NCBI RefSeq assembly: GCF_029222925.1
Contig: NZ_JARHUI010000002.1
Span: 124,001 to 188,000, forward strand
DNA from: Algoriphagus sp. CAU 1675
Lineage (GTDB): Bacteria > Bacteroidota > Bacteroidia > Cytophagales > Cyclobacteriaceae
Direction of reading: 5' to 3'
DNA length: 64,000 nt
In this document: positions 47,964 through 57,237 of the stretch, one piece after another
How the letters are laid out: each line of letters opens with the position of its first letter
Numbering within the stretch: position 1 is the first letter of the stretch
Program-made: the position numbers and the translations under genes
The notes under the pieces: generated by a model
Database searches by the model: none
Seen by the model: only the letters and a program-made list of their open reading frames with translations
Told to the model about the DNA's origin: nothing

Positions 47964-50245
47964 TTTTCAACAGAAAGATCTTCTTCTTTTTGGTTCTCAT
48001 CAAAAATCAATTTTAGTCGATTTAAGGATTCCTGATTCTTTTTGGTTAAGATACTCTGCAAGATGGATTTCTTTTCTCTCGCAGTCAGTCTCCAATTGAG
48101 GGATGCACGTTGCATGGTTTTCTGACTACCCGTCAGCTCTGTAGACTGAACCTGCTCAGGCGCATATTCAAACTCGATTTTATCAATCGAAAACCCCATA
48201 GACTCGGCCATGTAATTGAACAGCACTTCATTCTGTATAGTCTGCACATTGTCCCAATTGGAATAAATGTTCTTGAGAGGAGTGAATACTTTTTCGAAAA
48301 TTCTGGGAACTGGACTGTCTGGAATTGCTGTGTTTTTTTCCGAATCCCGGATCGTAACCAAAATCAAGCCTGACGTATTCTCGCGGATCCAGTCTTGAAA
48401 AACATAAGCAAACCGAAGCGCATCCTGTACACCAAAATTATCAGAAAGTCCAGTATCCATCACCTCCATCACCGGATTCGAAGGCAATTGAATATTTGGT
48501 GTAATAAATGGGAAAGTTGCAGACATCCTTAAAGCAGAAAGAAACCTGATTTCACCGGCCTTTTGATCATCGAAGAAGCGCTGGAAATCCACGCTTTGTT
48601 TTTTCTCAGCTTTACCGGTTTTCCCCGAGAGGGAAGTTCCCATATAGGCCATGGAATGCGGAGAAACGATCAATTTCCTTCCATCATTTGTAATCAAGGC
48701 AGTTACGGGCATCAAAGGTATTTTCCCGGAAAACTCAGGTTCTTTATAGGCCTTCAAAGGCTTATCCATCACCCCCTTTGTATTGATATTCAATTGATTT
48801 TCAAATGCATAACCTCTGTCTTTCAAGTATTTACCCCCATTGTAATTAAAGTACTGATTCCTTATCAAAAGATCGTTTACTAAAAGAGAAAAGATAATGG
48901 GATTCAAATTATCGGAAGAAATCTGATCTTGATATTTGATGTCAGAAGGATTGAAAATAGGATCCTCCAAAGACCGAAGATACAGCTCCCTAAAAAATGC
49001 CTCTCCCAAAACTCCCCCAGAAGCTCCGGTCATCATTTTGGTATGACGAATGACCTCTCCGTCATTAATTGAAAACAGGTTTTGTAAAACCACGAAGGTC
49101 CAAAGAGCAGCCCGTTGCCCTCCTCCACTTGCGGAGATTAGCACCATTTTGGGTTTTTCCTCACCGATTTCCTTTTTCCAGTTTTCAAGAATCTGAATAG
49201 TGTTTTCTCTATCCTTTTTCACTGTATCTGCATGGACCAAAGAATCCAGTCTCTCCAAGGAGTATTCAGCTTGTTCACCGAAATAATCTAAGCCAAATGC
49301 CTCATGCGGCCGGTTGAGGAAAGAAAAATTGGAAAAGTAATTCACCAATACAATCAGCATGAAAACAGTGACTGTTGCCCATCTTCTCAACCAAAAACTG
49401 ACGGCACCTACCAGCATCATCAAAATTGCAAGAAGCAACATGGCACTCATTGCAGCTGGAAGCTGCAAAACCGGTTCCTCCTTGAAAAAACCAAGAAACA
49501 GGATAAATAGAATCAAAACCACCTGGATCACAAAAAGGTTGAGGTGGTTTTGATCAAATACTCTTAACAGTTTTGCCGTTTCAAATCTTGAAATATCCGG
49601 CCTGACTTTTACAAATTTAAAATTAATGCTCAGGTAAGTATGGACTGGATTTTTCTGGTTTTTCAGTTCTTTAAACCTACTCATAGCATTGGCCCTTGTA
49701 AGTTTAACCTTTCGGAGTCTCCTGTCTAGAGTTCCTGCGAAAATCACAAAAAAGTCTTTATTGGTAAATGCGAAATACCCAAATATCAGGGCATAAGTCA
49801 GTACACTGCCCCCAGAAAATCCTAAAAAATAACTTAAAACCTGCCAGTCAGAATCGAGGTCGTTATCCAGCTGAAAATCAATAAATCGATAACAAAATGA
49901 CAAATAGAAAATCAGGGGAATGATGGAATTATTGAGGCAATAATGAATAAATGGTTTTGGAACTATGGCCAAAAATGAAAATTGGCGGCCATCCATAATG
50001 TAGGTAGTCATATGAAAAGCCATGGTGAAGACCCCCATGCCTACACTGACTAGAAAAAAACTTATCCAGGAAACATCATTTAGATATTCAGGGTCCAAAA
50101 AAAGAAAGGGAATCCCCAGCTTAACCCCGAAGCTTTCAAATACAATGAAAAGTAACAAGGCCCAGATTAAAACAAGGGCTAGGTTTTTTCTCAAATGAAG
50201 GAGAAAAAGCTGTACAGGGAAACTATACCAGATTATGTCGAGCAT
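47960..50245 (-). CDS. Patatin-like phospholipase with N-terminal membrane domain
   Basis: A 761-residue protein: residues ~1-310 contain about seven hydrophobic helices in two blocks (20-38, 60-82, 105-120, 138-160; then 238-253, 262-282, 288-305), followed by a patatin-like domain. The oxyanion motif is SASGGGQRAA (~371-380), the serine hydrolase motif is GASGG (S409), and the catalytic aspartate is in MEVMDTGLSDNFG (~610). Patatins hydrolyse acyl ester bonds of lipids; here the active domain is tethered to the membrane. The substrate is unknown. It converges on, and overlaps by four bases, the Mpo1-like gene. Confidence 0.85.
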   Translation of the reverse strand: MLDIIWYSFPVQLFLLHLRKNLALVLIWALLLFIVFESFGVKLGIPFLFLDPEYLNDVSWISFFLVSVGMGVFTMAFHMTTYIMDGRQFSFLAIVPKPFIHYCLNNSIIPLIFYLSFCYRFIDFQLDNDLDSDWQVLSYFLGFSGGSVLTYALIFGYFAFTNKDFFVIFAGTLDRRLRKVKLTRANAMSRFKELKNQKNPVHTYLSINFKFVKVRPDISRFETAKLLRVFDQNHLNLFVIQVVLILFILFLGFFKEEPVLQLPAAMSAMLLLAILMMLVGAVSFWLRRWATVTVFMLIVLVNYFSNFSFLNRPHEAFGLDYFGEQAEYSLERLDSLVHADTVKKDRENTIQILENWKKEIGEEKPKMVLISASGGGQRAALWTFVVLQNLFSINDGEVIRHTKMMTGASGGVLGEAFFRELYLRSLEDPIFNPSDIKYQDQISSDNLNPIIFSLLVNDLLIRNQYFNYNGGKYLKDRGYAFENQLNINTKGVMDKPLKAYKEPEFSGKIPLMPVTALITNDGRKLIVSPHSMAYMGTSLSGKTGKAEKKQSVDFQRFFDDQKAGEIRFLSALRMSATFPFITPNIQLPSNPVMEVMDTGLSDNFGVQDALRFAYVFQDWIRENTSGLILVTIRDSEKNTAIPDSPVPRIFEKVFTPLKNIYSNWDNVQTIQNEVLFNYMAESMGFSIDKIEFEYAPEQVQSTELTGSQKTMQRASLNWRLTAREKKSILQSILTKKNQESLNRLKLIFDENQKEEDLSVEN

Positions 50246-50455
50246 TTTATAGTTATTGGGAAATTTAGTGTTTTTATCAATTCTTAAAAAGTTCAGCCCA
50301 AACCTTTGTTTATCTGTTAGTTTTGAATTTTAAAAATAAAAAATATTGATTATCAACATCTTATTTAAAAAAAAATGTAAACAGAGTACTTTATCAAATT
50401 TCTACATGGAGCTTCCAAGTATAAATTTTACCTTCGAGATTCAAAATTAAAAAAG

Positions 50456-50953
50456 ATGAGAACCTGGTTTTTGTGCAAAGTCAAGTATGCCAAAGAAAAC
50501 GAACAAGGCTTGTTGAAAAACATTTCTGAGCAATACTTGGTAGACGCAGTTTCATTTACAGAGGCAGAAGCTATTTTATACGATAGGCTGGGAAGTCAAA
50601 TTAGAGGAGATTTCCAAGTAACCGGAATTAGTAAAAGTAATATTGTAGATGTTTTCTTCTATGATGATGCAGATATCTGGCACAAATGCAAGGTGACATA
50701 CCTGGTAGCGGATGGAGACAGTGGCAAGGAAAAGAAAGTCACCCAATACATGATTGTCACTGCAGAGGACGTAAAACAAGCTTTTGAGCGAATTCAGGAA
50801 AGCCTGAGCTCCATGCTTGTCAGCTTTAGAGTACCTGATGTCAACGAGAGTCCAATTGTGGAAGTATTTCCCTATGAAAGGGATGAAGTAGCAGAGCAGC
50901 TTCCCCCAGGAAATTTCAGACCTGTGTCAGAAGTTCAGGAAGATGAAGAATAA
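50456..50953 (+). CDS. DUF4494 family protein
   Basis: A 165-residue soluble protein. The sequence MRTWFLCKVKYAKENEQGLLKNISEQYLVDAVSFTEAEA near the start and RIQESLSSMLVSFRVPDVNESPIVEVFPY near the end fit DUF4494, a family common in Bacteroidota, whose function is unknown. There is no signal peptide or membrane segment. It stands alone, with 210 AT-rich bases upstream (including TACCTTCG at 50429-50436, a weak -7 match) and a bidirectional terminator after it at 50956-50977. Confidence 0.82.
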   Translation: MRTWFLCKVKYAKENEQGLLKNISEQYLVDAVSFTEAEAILYDRLGSQIRGDFQVTGISKSNIVDVFFYDDADIWHKCKVTYLVADGDSGKEKKVTQYMIVTAEDVKQAFERIQESLSSMLVSFRVPDVNESPIVEVFPYERDEVAEQLPPGNFRPVSEVQEDEE

Positions 50954-50955
50954 TT

Positions 50956-50977
50956 AAAGGCCGCAAATGCGGCCTTT
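50956..50977. terminator. Bidirectional terminator between DUF4494 gene and HD gene
   Basis: A nine-base stem, AAAGGCCGC (50956-50964) with GCGGCCTTT (50969-50977), and a four-base AAAT loop. It has A on one side and T on the other, so it works for the plus-strand DUF4494 gene and the convergent minus-strand HD gene. Confidence 0.8.
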
Positions 50978-50984
50978 TAACTTT

Positions 50985-51587
50985 TCAATCCAAAGCTGAC
51001 CCTTGATGGGAAATTACAAACTGGATTAAGTCATCCAGTGGAATTGCGGCACGTTGACAGGCATCGGCAATGTCCTCCCTGCTAACCTGAGCCGCAAAAG
51101 ATTTATCCTTCAACCGTTTTTTAACCCCCTTGACTTCCATTCCCTCATAGCCTTCCGGGCGCATCAGGGAATATGCATGGATTAAGCCACTTAATTCATC
51201 AAAAGCATAAAGCATTTTATCCATTTCTGTTTGAGGTTCCACACCAAAATACTTTGGTCCATGCGAGGCAATTGCTCTAATGATTTCTGGGCAAACATTT
51301 CTGGATTCCAATTCCTCAATAATCTTTTTACAATGCTTTTCTGGCCATTGATCCCAATCCGCATCATGTAATAAGCCGGCTAGAAACCATCGATATTGAA
51401 CTTCTGGGGTATACCCCTTGTGCTCAGCAAAAGCTCGCATAAGGTGTCCAACCTGTCTCATGTGTACAATTAGCCTTTCGTTCTTTACCCAATCTGTCAA
51501 AAGTCCCATCGCTTCCTCCATAGGCAACACATTCCCTTTGTTGGAAGGATTCCCAAACTCCAATCTATTCAACTTAAGATTTTCCAT
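50985..51587 (-). CDS. HD-domain hydrolase
   Basis: A 200-residue HD-superfamily phosphohydrolase. The metal-binding motif HD is in WFLAGLLHDADWDQWPEKHC (~68-86), with an upstream histidine in VHMRQVGHLMRAFAEHKG (~40-57) and a downstream pair in IIRAIASHGPKYFGV (~100-115) and LYAFDELSGLIHAY. HD proteins act on nucleotides or other phosphoesters; the substrate cannot be read here. The order matches small HDIG-type domain proteins. It is transcribed alone, with the PAS protein gene starting divergently 82 bases away. Confidence 0.87.
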   Translation of the reverse strand: MENLKLNRLEFGNPSNKGNVLPMEEAMGLLTDWVKNERLIVHMRQVGHLMRAFAEHKGYTPEVQYRWFLAGLLHDADWDQWPEKHCKKIIEELESRNVCPEIIRAIASHGPKYFGVEPQTEMDKMLYAFDELSGLIHAYSLMRPEGYEGMEVKGVKKRLKDKSFAAQVSREDIADACQRAAIPLDDLIQFVISHQGSALD

Positions 51588-51669
51588 CTCACATATATTT
51601 TATTGTATTTTAAATTATTTTTTATGCTTTTTAAATAATTATCCGGAAACTATTACCGATATTTAAAGA

Positions 51670-52716
51670 ATGAATAGGCTACCTAACATAAAACTCTTAG
51701 AGGCCCTCGCTTCAAAATCAGAGTATTTTATGGCTATCACTTTGGACAAAACTGGAAAGATTTTGTCCTCTGATTCGGCAATTGGACCAGCTCCTTCTCT
51801 TTTTGACAGAAAAGAAACTTCCATTCATTTTTCAGATTGTTTCCAAATTTCAGATTGGAAAAAATATGAAAATGCACGAAATAAAGCCCGAAAAAGCTCC
51901 CATCATTCGTTTATTATCCATCTGAAAAAAATCAACTACCCTTCTAAAAACCTAATAGAAACCAAATGGGAATTTTTCTTTAGTGACAAGGACTCTGGAA
52001 CCTGTACCGGAATCGGGCATCCCCTTGAATCCTCAAAGCCTTACAATATCGAATTGGGTGATTTTATTTATTCTTCGGATACTTCCAATGAACTCTATGA
52101 GTCCATTTTAGAGAATAAACTCCTGGGATTCTGGGAATACATTCCCTCACAAAAATCAAATACCATTAGTTCTGGATTAGCACAATCCTTGGGATATAGC
52201 AAATCCGAAATTGAAAACTTGGAACAAATTTCCTGGGAACGACACATTCATCCAGAAGACTTTTCAGAGTTGATCAAGGAGCTGGTTTACCACTTTAAAT
52301 ACAAGAGAAATCAAGCTCTCAAAAAAGAATTCAGGATGATCAACAAAAGTAAGGAAACGATTTGGGTTCTTTGTTTTGGAAAAACGATCTCCTGGTCTCA
52401 GGAAGGTTCTCCTCTCAGTGTACAGGGAATTCTTTTGGATATTACAGAAAGAAAAAAACAAGAACTCTGGCTCCAAGAACATTATTACTTTTTAAAGGAA
52501 TTGGCATTTAACCAATCTCATACCTTAAGAGCCAGAGTCGCAAATATTCTGGGACTTTTGGAAATACTCAACGCAGAGCAACAAACCGAAGAATCTAAAA
52601 ATATCATAGGTATTCTAAAAAAGGAAACCCAACAATTGGATTTAGCTTTAAAGAAAAGCATCAAGGAATCCGTTCAACAAAACAAAACCTTTGAAAAGGA
52701 ATCTCAATTCATTTAG
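51670..52716 (+). CDS. PAS-domain protein with kinase-like dimerisation region but no ATPase
   Basis: A 348-residue cytoplasmic protein. A weak PAS-like domain may occupy residues ~10-115, and a clear PAS/PAC pair spans ~145-265 (LLGFWEYIPS, ERHIHPEDFSEL, FRMINKSKETIWVLCFGKTI, LSVQGILLDITERKKQ). The C-terminus, LAFNQSHTLRARVANILGLLEIL (H284), looks like a histidine-kinase dimerisation helix including a possible phospho-acceptor histidine, but the protein ends ~60 residues later without any HATPase domain. The DNA after the stop shows no shifted ATPase frame, so this is not a frameshift. It might be phosphorylated by a partner kinase or simply sense a ligand. No response regulator is adjacent. 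Confidence 0.8.
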   Translation: MNRLPNIKLLEALASKSEYFMAITLDKTGKILSSDSAIGPAPSLFDRKETSIHFSDCFQISDWKKYENARNKARKSSHHSFIIHLKKINYPSKNLIETKWEFFFSDKDSGTCTGIGHPLESSKPYNIELGDFIYSSDTSNELYESILENKLLGFWEYIPSQKSNTISSGLAQSLGYSKSEIENLEQISWERHIHPEDFSELIKELVYHFKYKRNQALKKEFRMINKSKETIWVLCFGKTISWSQEGSPLSVQGILLDITERKKQELWLQEHYYFLKELAFNQSHTLRARVANILGLLEILNAEQQTEESKNIIGILKKETQQLDLALKKSIKESVQQNKTFEKESQFI

Positions 52717-52777
52717 AGTTCAAAAAAGGGAATTCCTGCCAGCTATTACTTATTTCAAAATCCTGCAAAGGAATAGT

Positions 52778-53650
52778 CTAGGACTTTTTGTTTCGAGAGG
52801 CTTCCATCATATCCCATAATTCCTGAGGAATTTGATCAAGGTTATTGAATTCACCCGCTCCTTTTAACCATTCTCCTCCGTCTATAGTCACTACCTCCCC
52901 GTTTACAAAGGAAGAAAAATCTGAAACTAGGTACGCTGCCAAATTGGCCAATTCCTGATGATCTCCTACTCTTCCGACCGGGACTTTTTTGGATGGATCA
53001 AATTGCTGAGCAAGGTTACCGGGCAACAATCGGCTCCAAGCACCTTCGGTTGGAAATGGTCCCGGAGCAATTGCATTGGATCGTATACCATATTTAGCCC
53101 ATTCTACAGCCAATGAGCGTGTCATTGCCAACACCCCTGCTTTCGCTGCTGCTGAAGGAACCACATAAGCAGATCCCGTCCAGGCGTAAGTGGTAACAAT
53201 ATTCAAAAATGTTCCTCCTTGCTGTTTTGAAATCCAATCTTTTCCCGCGGTGAGTGTCAGTTGCGAAGTGCCTTTTAGAACTATATCCAAAATTGTATTG
53301 AATGCATTTGCGGATAGCCTTTCGGTTGGACTGATAAAATTCCCTGCGGCATTGTTCAAAACTACATGAATCTGCCCCATTTGTCTGGTTGCCTCCATCC
53401 ACATCTCTTCAACTTGATCAATATGCCTCACATCACAGGCCAAAGGCACAACTTTACCTCCTTTGGAGTCCATCATTTCTTTAGCAGCTTTCTGGAGTAC
53501 ATCAAGCTTTCTGGAAGTAATTACGAGATGAGCACCTAACTCCAGGAAGTATTCTCCCATGGCTCGTCCCAATCCTGTTCCTCCTCCTGTAATCAAAATA
53601 TTTTTTCCCGAAAGAGTCCCCTCTTTCAACATTCCATCGTTAAAATTCAT
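52778..53650 (-). CDS. SDR family oxidoreductase (2,4-dienoyl-CoA reductase-like)
   Basis: A 290-residue short-chain dehydrogenase. The N-terminal ILITGGGTGLGRAMGEYFLELGA is the NADP(H)-binding site, followed by HVVLNNAAGNFISPTERLS (~95-113). The catalytic region reads YAWTGSAYVVPSAAAKAGVLAMTRSLAVEW, where serine replaces the usual tyrosine of YxxxK; this is the pattern of peroxisomal/mitochondrial 2,4-dienoyl-CoA reductases. The enzyme would act on unsaturated fatty acyl-CoA in beta-oxidation, matching the enoyl-CoA hydratase earlier in the window but not encoded near it. Single gene. Confidence 0.88.
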   Translation of the reverse strand: MNFNDGMLKEGTLSGKNILITGGGTGLGRAMGEYFLELGAHLVITSRKLDVLQKAAKEMMDSKGGKVVPLACDVRHIDQVEEMWMEATRQMGQIHVVLNNAAGNFISPTERLSANAFNTILDIVLKGTSQLTLTAGKDWISKQQGGTFLNIVTTYAWTGSAYVVPSAAAKAGVLAMTRSLAVEWAKYGIRSNAIAPGPFPTEGAWSRLLPGNLAQQFDPSKKVPVGRVGDHQELANLAAYLVSDFSSFVNGEVVTIDGGEWLKGAGEFNNLDQIPQELWDMMEASRNKKS

Positions 53651-53734
53651 AATTTCCTTGGTTTGAATTCATCCAAGATAAACATTCGGCCTAGTAATTG
53701 AAAGGTTTAAAAAAGTCAAATACCTATCCAATCT

Positions 53735-54547
53735 ATGAACTCTAATCAGAAGGTATCTTTTGTTTTTTTACTTGTTTTAATTCTCAGTTCAGTCTCCTGT
53801 CAGGACGATACTGACCGGGAGATCCAAACCGATCTTCCAACCGAAGCCCAGCAGCTATTCGATACCTCCAAAAATTTAGACGAAAGCCTTTTCGCCACCC
53901 TCTATTCATTTCTCGAACTAAGTCAACTTTCCGAAAGCCAAATTCCAGGCTGCCCTTTGAAAACTGTGAACTTGGATGAAAGGACCATTACTTTGGACTT
54001 TGATCAAGTAGGAGATTGTGAGCAAGAAGCAACCCAAAACAGAAAGGGAAAAATCATCATCAGTTATTTCCCGGTTGGAGAAGGAAACGGGTGGACAGTC
54101 GAATTCAATGACTACCATTACAATAACTTTTCCATTCACGGACAACGTCAATATATCCCTTCCGGACAAGATCGGTTTATAGAAACTTTTGAGGACTTGC
54201 GTATTAAATCTGACAAAAACCTTCGCACAACCCTATCCGGTTCTTTTGTCCACACCACCTCGAAAATAAATTCAATCCTTAGCATAATCAGCTCATCTGG
54301 TTCCCTTACGGGAACGAATCCTGCAGGAAGATCAATGGAAATGTCCATCACCTCTGCAAAAAAATTGCAGGCTTTATGCCTTCAATCCAACTCCATGATC
54401 CCGGTATCCGGAACAGAACTCTGGCAAGTTTCTAGAGCAGATAACCAAAACGTCAGCTATACAATTTCCTACGAGGAAACAGAAGCCTGTCAGGTTGAAG
54501 CCCTAGCCATTTTACCAGATGGAAGACGGTTGCATTTAAACCAATAA
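53735..54547 (+). CDS. Unknown lipoprotein
   Basis: A 270-residue protein with a lipoprotein signal (LILSSVSC, Cys ~22), followed by CQDDTDREIQTDLPTEAQQL and a beta-strand-rich body: ERTITLDFDQVGDCEQ near 85, KIIISYFPVGEGNGWTVEFNDY near 110-130 and repeated strand patterns (TLSGSFVHTTSK, NQNVSYTISYEETEACQVEALAIL). I do not recognise the family. Four cysteines in the mature part (C77, C98, and two later) could form disulphides. It stands alone between the dienoyl-CoA-reductase-like gene and ahcY, so context gives no clue beyond an envelope location. Confidence 0.8.
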   Translation: MNSNQKVSFVFLLVLILSSVSCQDDTDREIQTDLPTEAQQLFDTSKNLDESLFATLYSFLELSQLSESQIPGCPLKTVNLDERTITLDFDQVGDCEQEATQNRKGKIIISYFPVGEGNGWTVEFNDYHYNNFSIHGQRQYIPSGQDRFIETFEDLRIKSDKNLRTTLSGSFVHTTSKINSILSIISSSGSLTGTNPAGRSMEMSITSAKKLQALCLQSNSMIPVSGTELWQVSRADNQNVSYTISYEETEACQVEALAILPDGRRLHLNQ

Positions 54548-54551
54548 AAAA

Positions 54552-54571
54552 GCCCTGAATTACTTCAGGGC
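54552..54571 (-). terminator. Intrinsic terminator of ahcY
   Basis: An eight-base stem, GCCCTGAA (54552-54559) with TTCAGGGC (54564-54571), and a four-base loop. On the minus strand it is followed by six T. It lies past the ahcY stop at 54598. The plus-strand side has few T, so it serves the lipoprotein gene poorly. Confidence 0.75.
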
Positions 54572-54597
54572 CCTAATAAGCAACTTTTCTCAAAATC

Positions 54598-55917
54598 TTA
54601 ATATCTGTAGTATTCAGGCTTGAATGGTCCCTGAACATCTACGCCAATATATTGTGCCTGATCTTCAGAAAGGGTGTCCAATTCCACACCTAGCTTAGCC
54701 AAATGAAGAGCCGCAACTTTTTCATCTAGATGCTTGGGTAACACGTACACTCCAGGCTGATAACTTTCATTATTTTTCCAAAGCTCCAACTGGGCCAAAG
54801 TCTGATTGGTAAAGGAGTTGGACATTACAAATGAAGGATGGCCTGTCGCGCAACCTAAATTCACCAAACGGCCTTCTGCCAAAACAATGATCTCTTTTCC
54901 GTCCAGGTCATACAAATCCACCTGAGGCTTGATGACGTTTTTGGTATGTCCGTAGTTTTTATTCAACCAAGCCATGTCAATTTCATTGTCAAAGTGGCCA
55001 ATATTGCACACAATGGCTTTGTCCTTCATGGACTTGAAATGCTCCCCAGAAATAATATCCTTATTACCTGTTGCTGTTACTACAATATCAGCTTCTTTCA
55101 CAGCATCTGCCATTTTCTTGACAGCAAAGCCATCCATAGCAGCCTGCAAAGCACAAATCGGATCAATTTCAGTAACGATCACGCGAGCCCCGGCACCTCT
55201 CAAGGAAGCTGCAGAACCTTTTCCAACATCACCGTAACCGGCAACAACGGCTACCTTTCCAGCCATCATCACATCAGTTGCCCTTCTGATTGCATCTACC
55301 AATGATTCTTTACATCCATATTTATTGTCAAACTTTGACTTGGTCACCGAGTCATTCACATTGATAGCAGGCAATGGAAGCGTACCGTTTTTCATACGCT
55401 CGTATAATCTATGAACACCAGTGGTGGTTTCTTCAGACAAGCCTCTGATTCCGGCAACCAATTCAGGATACTGATCCAATACCATATTGGTCAAATCACC
55501 TCCATCATCCAAAATCATATTGAGAGGCTTCTTCTCTTCTCCAAAAAACAAAGTCTGCTCAATACACCAGTCAAATTCCTCAGCAGTCATTCCCTTCCAA
55601 GCGTATACAGAAATCCCCGCTGCTGCAATAGCCGCTGCTGCATGATCTTGGGTAGAGAAAATATTACAGGAAGACCAAGTCACTTCAGCACCCAAAGCCA
55701 CAAGTGTTTCGATCAAAACCGCTGTCTGAATAGTCATATGAAGACATCCTGCAATTCTAGCTCCTTTCAATGGCTGCTCAGCTCCAAACTCTTCTCTTAG
55801 AGCCATCAAGCCGGGCATTTCTGCCTCAGCCAATCGAATTTCTTTTCTTCCCCACTCAGCCTGGGAAATGTCTTTCACTTTGTATTTAATGAATTTTTCA
55901 GATTTGATTTCTGACAT
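54598..55917 (-). CDS. ahcY: Adenosylhomocysteinase
   Basis: A 439-residue S-adenosylhomocysteine hydrolase, which splits SAH to adenosine and homocysteine in the methyl cycle, using tightly bound NAD. Motifs: [41 protein letters not shown] near 50-90, DDGGDLTNM, the NAD-binding [31 protein letters not shown] and the C-terminal FKPEYYRY. I chose the ATG at 55917 because [20 protein letters not shown] is the family's usual start, whereas the open frame up to 55962 runs into the promoter. A -7-like TACCTTTG lies at 55967-55960. Confidence 0.96.
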   Translation of the reverse strand: MSEIKSEKFIKYKVKDISQAEWGRKEIRLAEAEMPGLMALREEFGAEQPLKGARIAGCLHMTIQTAVLIETLVALGAEVTWSSCNIFSTQDHAAAAIAAAGISVYAWKGMTAEEFDWCIEQTLFFGEEKKPLNMILDDGGDLTNMVLDQYPELVAGIRGLSEETTTGVHRLYERMKNGTLPLPAINVNDSVTKSKFDNKYGCKESLVDAIRRATDVMMAGKVAVVAGYGDVGKGSAASLRGAGARVIVTEIDPICALQAAMDGFAVKKMADAVKEADIVVTATGNKDIISGEHFKSMKDKAIVCNIGHFDNEIDMAWLNKNYGHTKNVIKPQVDLYDLDGKEIIVLAEGRLVNLGCATGHPSFVMSNSFTNQTLAQLELWKNNESYQPGVYVLPKHLDEKVAALHLAKLGVELDTLSEDQAQYIGVDVQGPFKPEYYRY

Positions 55918-55959
55918 GTTATTGATAGTTAACGAAATAAATTCTTTTAAAAACTTGCG

Positions 55960-55989
55960 CAAAGGTATCGTTTAAATCTTGGAATTGAA
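55960..55989 (-). promoter_or_regulatory. Probable promoter of ahcY
   Basis: On the minus strand TACCTTTG (55967-55960) is a complete -7 match, with TTC (consensus TTG) exactly 19 bases upstream at 55989-55987. The predicted transcription start is about 35 bases before the ATG at 55917. Confidence 0.55.
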
Positions 55990-55996
55990 AACGAAG

Positions 55997-56761
55997 TCAC
56001 TCCAATGGGAGCCTGATATCCTTAAAGCCGAATGTCGATATTTCCCCGTTTTCCATTTCAATCTGCAGTTGCCCAAGTGAGTCGATTCCGAGTATTTTAC
56101 CCAGAATTTGGTCTTCTCCCAAACCAAAGTTTTTCCACTCCCCTTTTGAATACAAATAATTCAGGTATTCGGTTTTAATTTCTTTGATTTTCCCCTTCCT
56201 CAACTGAATGTATTTCTGTTCCAATCGAGTAATCAGTAGCCTAAACAATTCCCCAAGATCAAATTCAGTCCCTGTCAGCTTTTTAAGAGAAGTAGCGAAA
56301 GGAAGGGGAAATTTTTCTTGATTGATGTTCAATCCAATTCCAACTACAGCAAACTCCCAGCCTTCTGAGGTTACGGAATTCTCAATCAAAATCCCTCCTA
56401 TTTTCCCCTCTCCTGGCACAACCAAATCATTGGGCCATTTGACTTTTATATCAGGCACATATTCCTGCAAAAACTCCCTAATCCCATTGGAAACACACAT
56501 ATTCAGCTGAAACTGTTCTGTTATATCTAAGAATGAAGGCCTCAAAACAAGGGATAAAGTAAGGTTCTTTCCGGGCTCCGATACCCAAACATTTCCTCGC
56601 TGACCTCGTCCTTTGGTTTGATTGGAACAAATAACAACCGTACCCTCCTGAGCCTTTTTCTGCCTGACCATTTGGAAAGCAATGTCATTGGTAGAGTGAC
56701 AGTCTGGCAGAAAATGTACATCTTTTCCCAAAAAAATCGTGTTGGCAAGAATTTTATACAT
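55997..56761 (-). CDS. birA: Biotin--[acetyl-CoA carboxylase] ligase
   Basis: A 254-residue biotin protein ligase that attaches biotin to the carrier subunit of acetyl-CoA carboxylase. Motifs: QTKGRGQRGNVWVSEPGKNLTLSLVL (~48-73) is the biotinyl-AMP loop, KVKWPNDLVVPGEGKIGGILIE (~103-124) the catalytic lysine region, and FAVVGIGLNINQEKFP (~130-145) the conserved core. There is no N-terminal helix-turn-helix, so it is a single-function ligase and not a repressor. The rsfS gene starts divergently; a possible promoter for birA lies at 56808-56837. Confidence 0.93.
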   Translation of the reverse strand: MYKILANTIFLGKDVHFLPDCHSTNDIAFQMVRQKKAQEGTVVICSNQTKGRGQRGNVWVSEPGKNLTLSLVLRPSFLDITEQFQLNMCVSNGIREFLQEYVPDIKVKWPNDLVVPGEGKIGGILIENSVTSEGWEFAVVGIGLNINQEKFPLPFATSLKKLTGTEFDLGELFRLLITRLEQKYIQLRKGKIKEIKTEYLNYLYSKGEWKNFGLGEDQILGKILGIDSLGQLQIEMENGEISTFGFKDIRLPLE

Positions 56762-56807
56762 AAGTTTTCAGTTTGCCTGATAGGAGTTAGTTTTACTCAG
56801 GCATGTG

Positions 56808-56837
56808 CAAAATTAAGTGAATAATATGACAGCAGAA
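56808..56837 (-). promoter_or_regulatory. Possible promoter of birA
   Basis: On the minus strand, TAATTTTG (56815-56808) fits TAnnTTTG, with TTC 19 bases upstream (56837-56835). It lies within and just ahead of the start of rsfS on the opposite strand, so transcription of the two genes may interfere. Confidence 0.4.
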
Positions 56838-57173
56838 GAGCTGAGCAAGGTCATCGTTAAAGGTATGGAGGAAAAGAAAGCTTCCAATATCGTGGTGATG
56901 GATCTACGTAAAATACCAAATGCAGTAACCGATTTTTTTGTGATTTGTTCCGGAAATTCAGATACGCAAGTGGATGCGATTTCCGATTCCATTGAAGAGG
57001 AAGTTTTAAAAGCCGGGGAATCTGCCCCATTCCGAAGCGAAGGAAAAGACAATCTTAACTGGGTACTTATGGATTATGTCAATGTAGTGGCCCATATTTT
57101 CCAAAAAGACAAAAGACAATTTTACGGTTTGGAAGATTTGTGGGGCGATGCAAAAATGACACGCATCAATTAA
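56826..57173 (+). CDS. rsfS: Ribosome silencing factor RsfS
   Basis: A 115-residue RsfS (Iojap/DUF143) protein. It binds ribosomal protein L14 on the large subunit and prevents joining with the small subunit during starvation. Landmarks: MEEKKASNIVVMDLRKIPNAVTDFFVICSGNSDTQVDAISDSI, then NWVLMDYVNVVAHIFQKDKRQFYGLEDLWGDA, the conserved YxLExLWxDA end. I chose the ATG at 56826; a GTG nine bases earlier is possible and adds three residues. The gene is followed by ftsH after 64 bases, so the two are probably co-transcribed. Confidence 0.94.
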   Translation: MTAEELSKVIVKGMEEKKASNIVVMDLRKIPNAVTDFFVICSGNSDTQVDAISDSIEEEVLKAGESAPFRSEGKDNLNWVLMDYVNVVAHIFQKDKRQFYGLEDLWGDAKMTRIN

Positions 57174-57237
57174 ATACCACGAACATTCACCATTTGAAAC
57201 CGTTTTAAGTTTAAATTAATAGAATTATCCTATATCA

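Noticed and set aside
55918-55996. SAH or SAM riboswitch ahead of ahcY
   Set aside because: The gap to birA is only 79 bases and mostly taken by the promoter; I saw no conserved stem pattern of a known SAH or SAM riboswitch.
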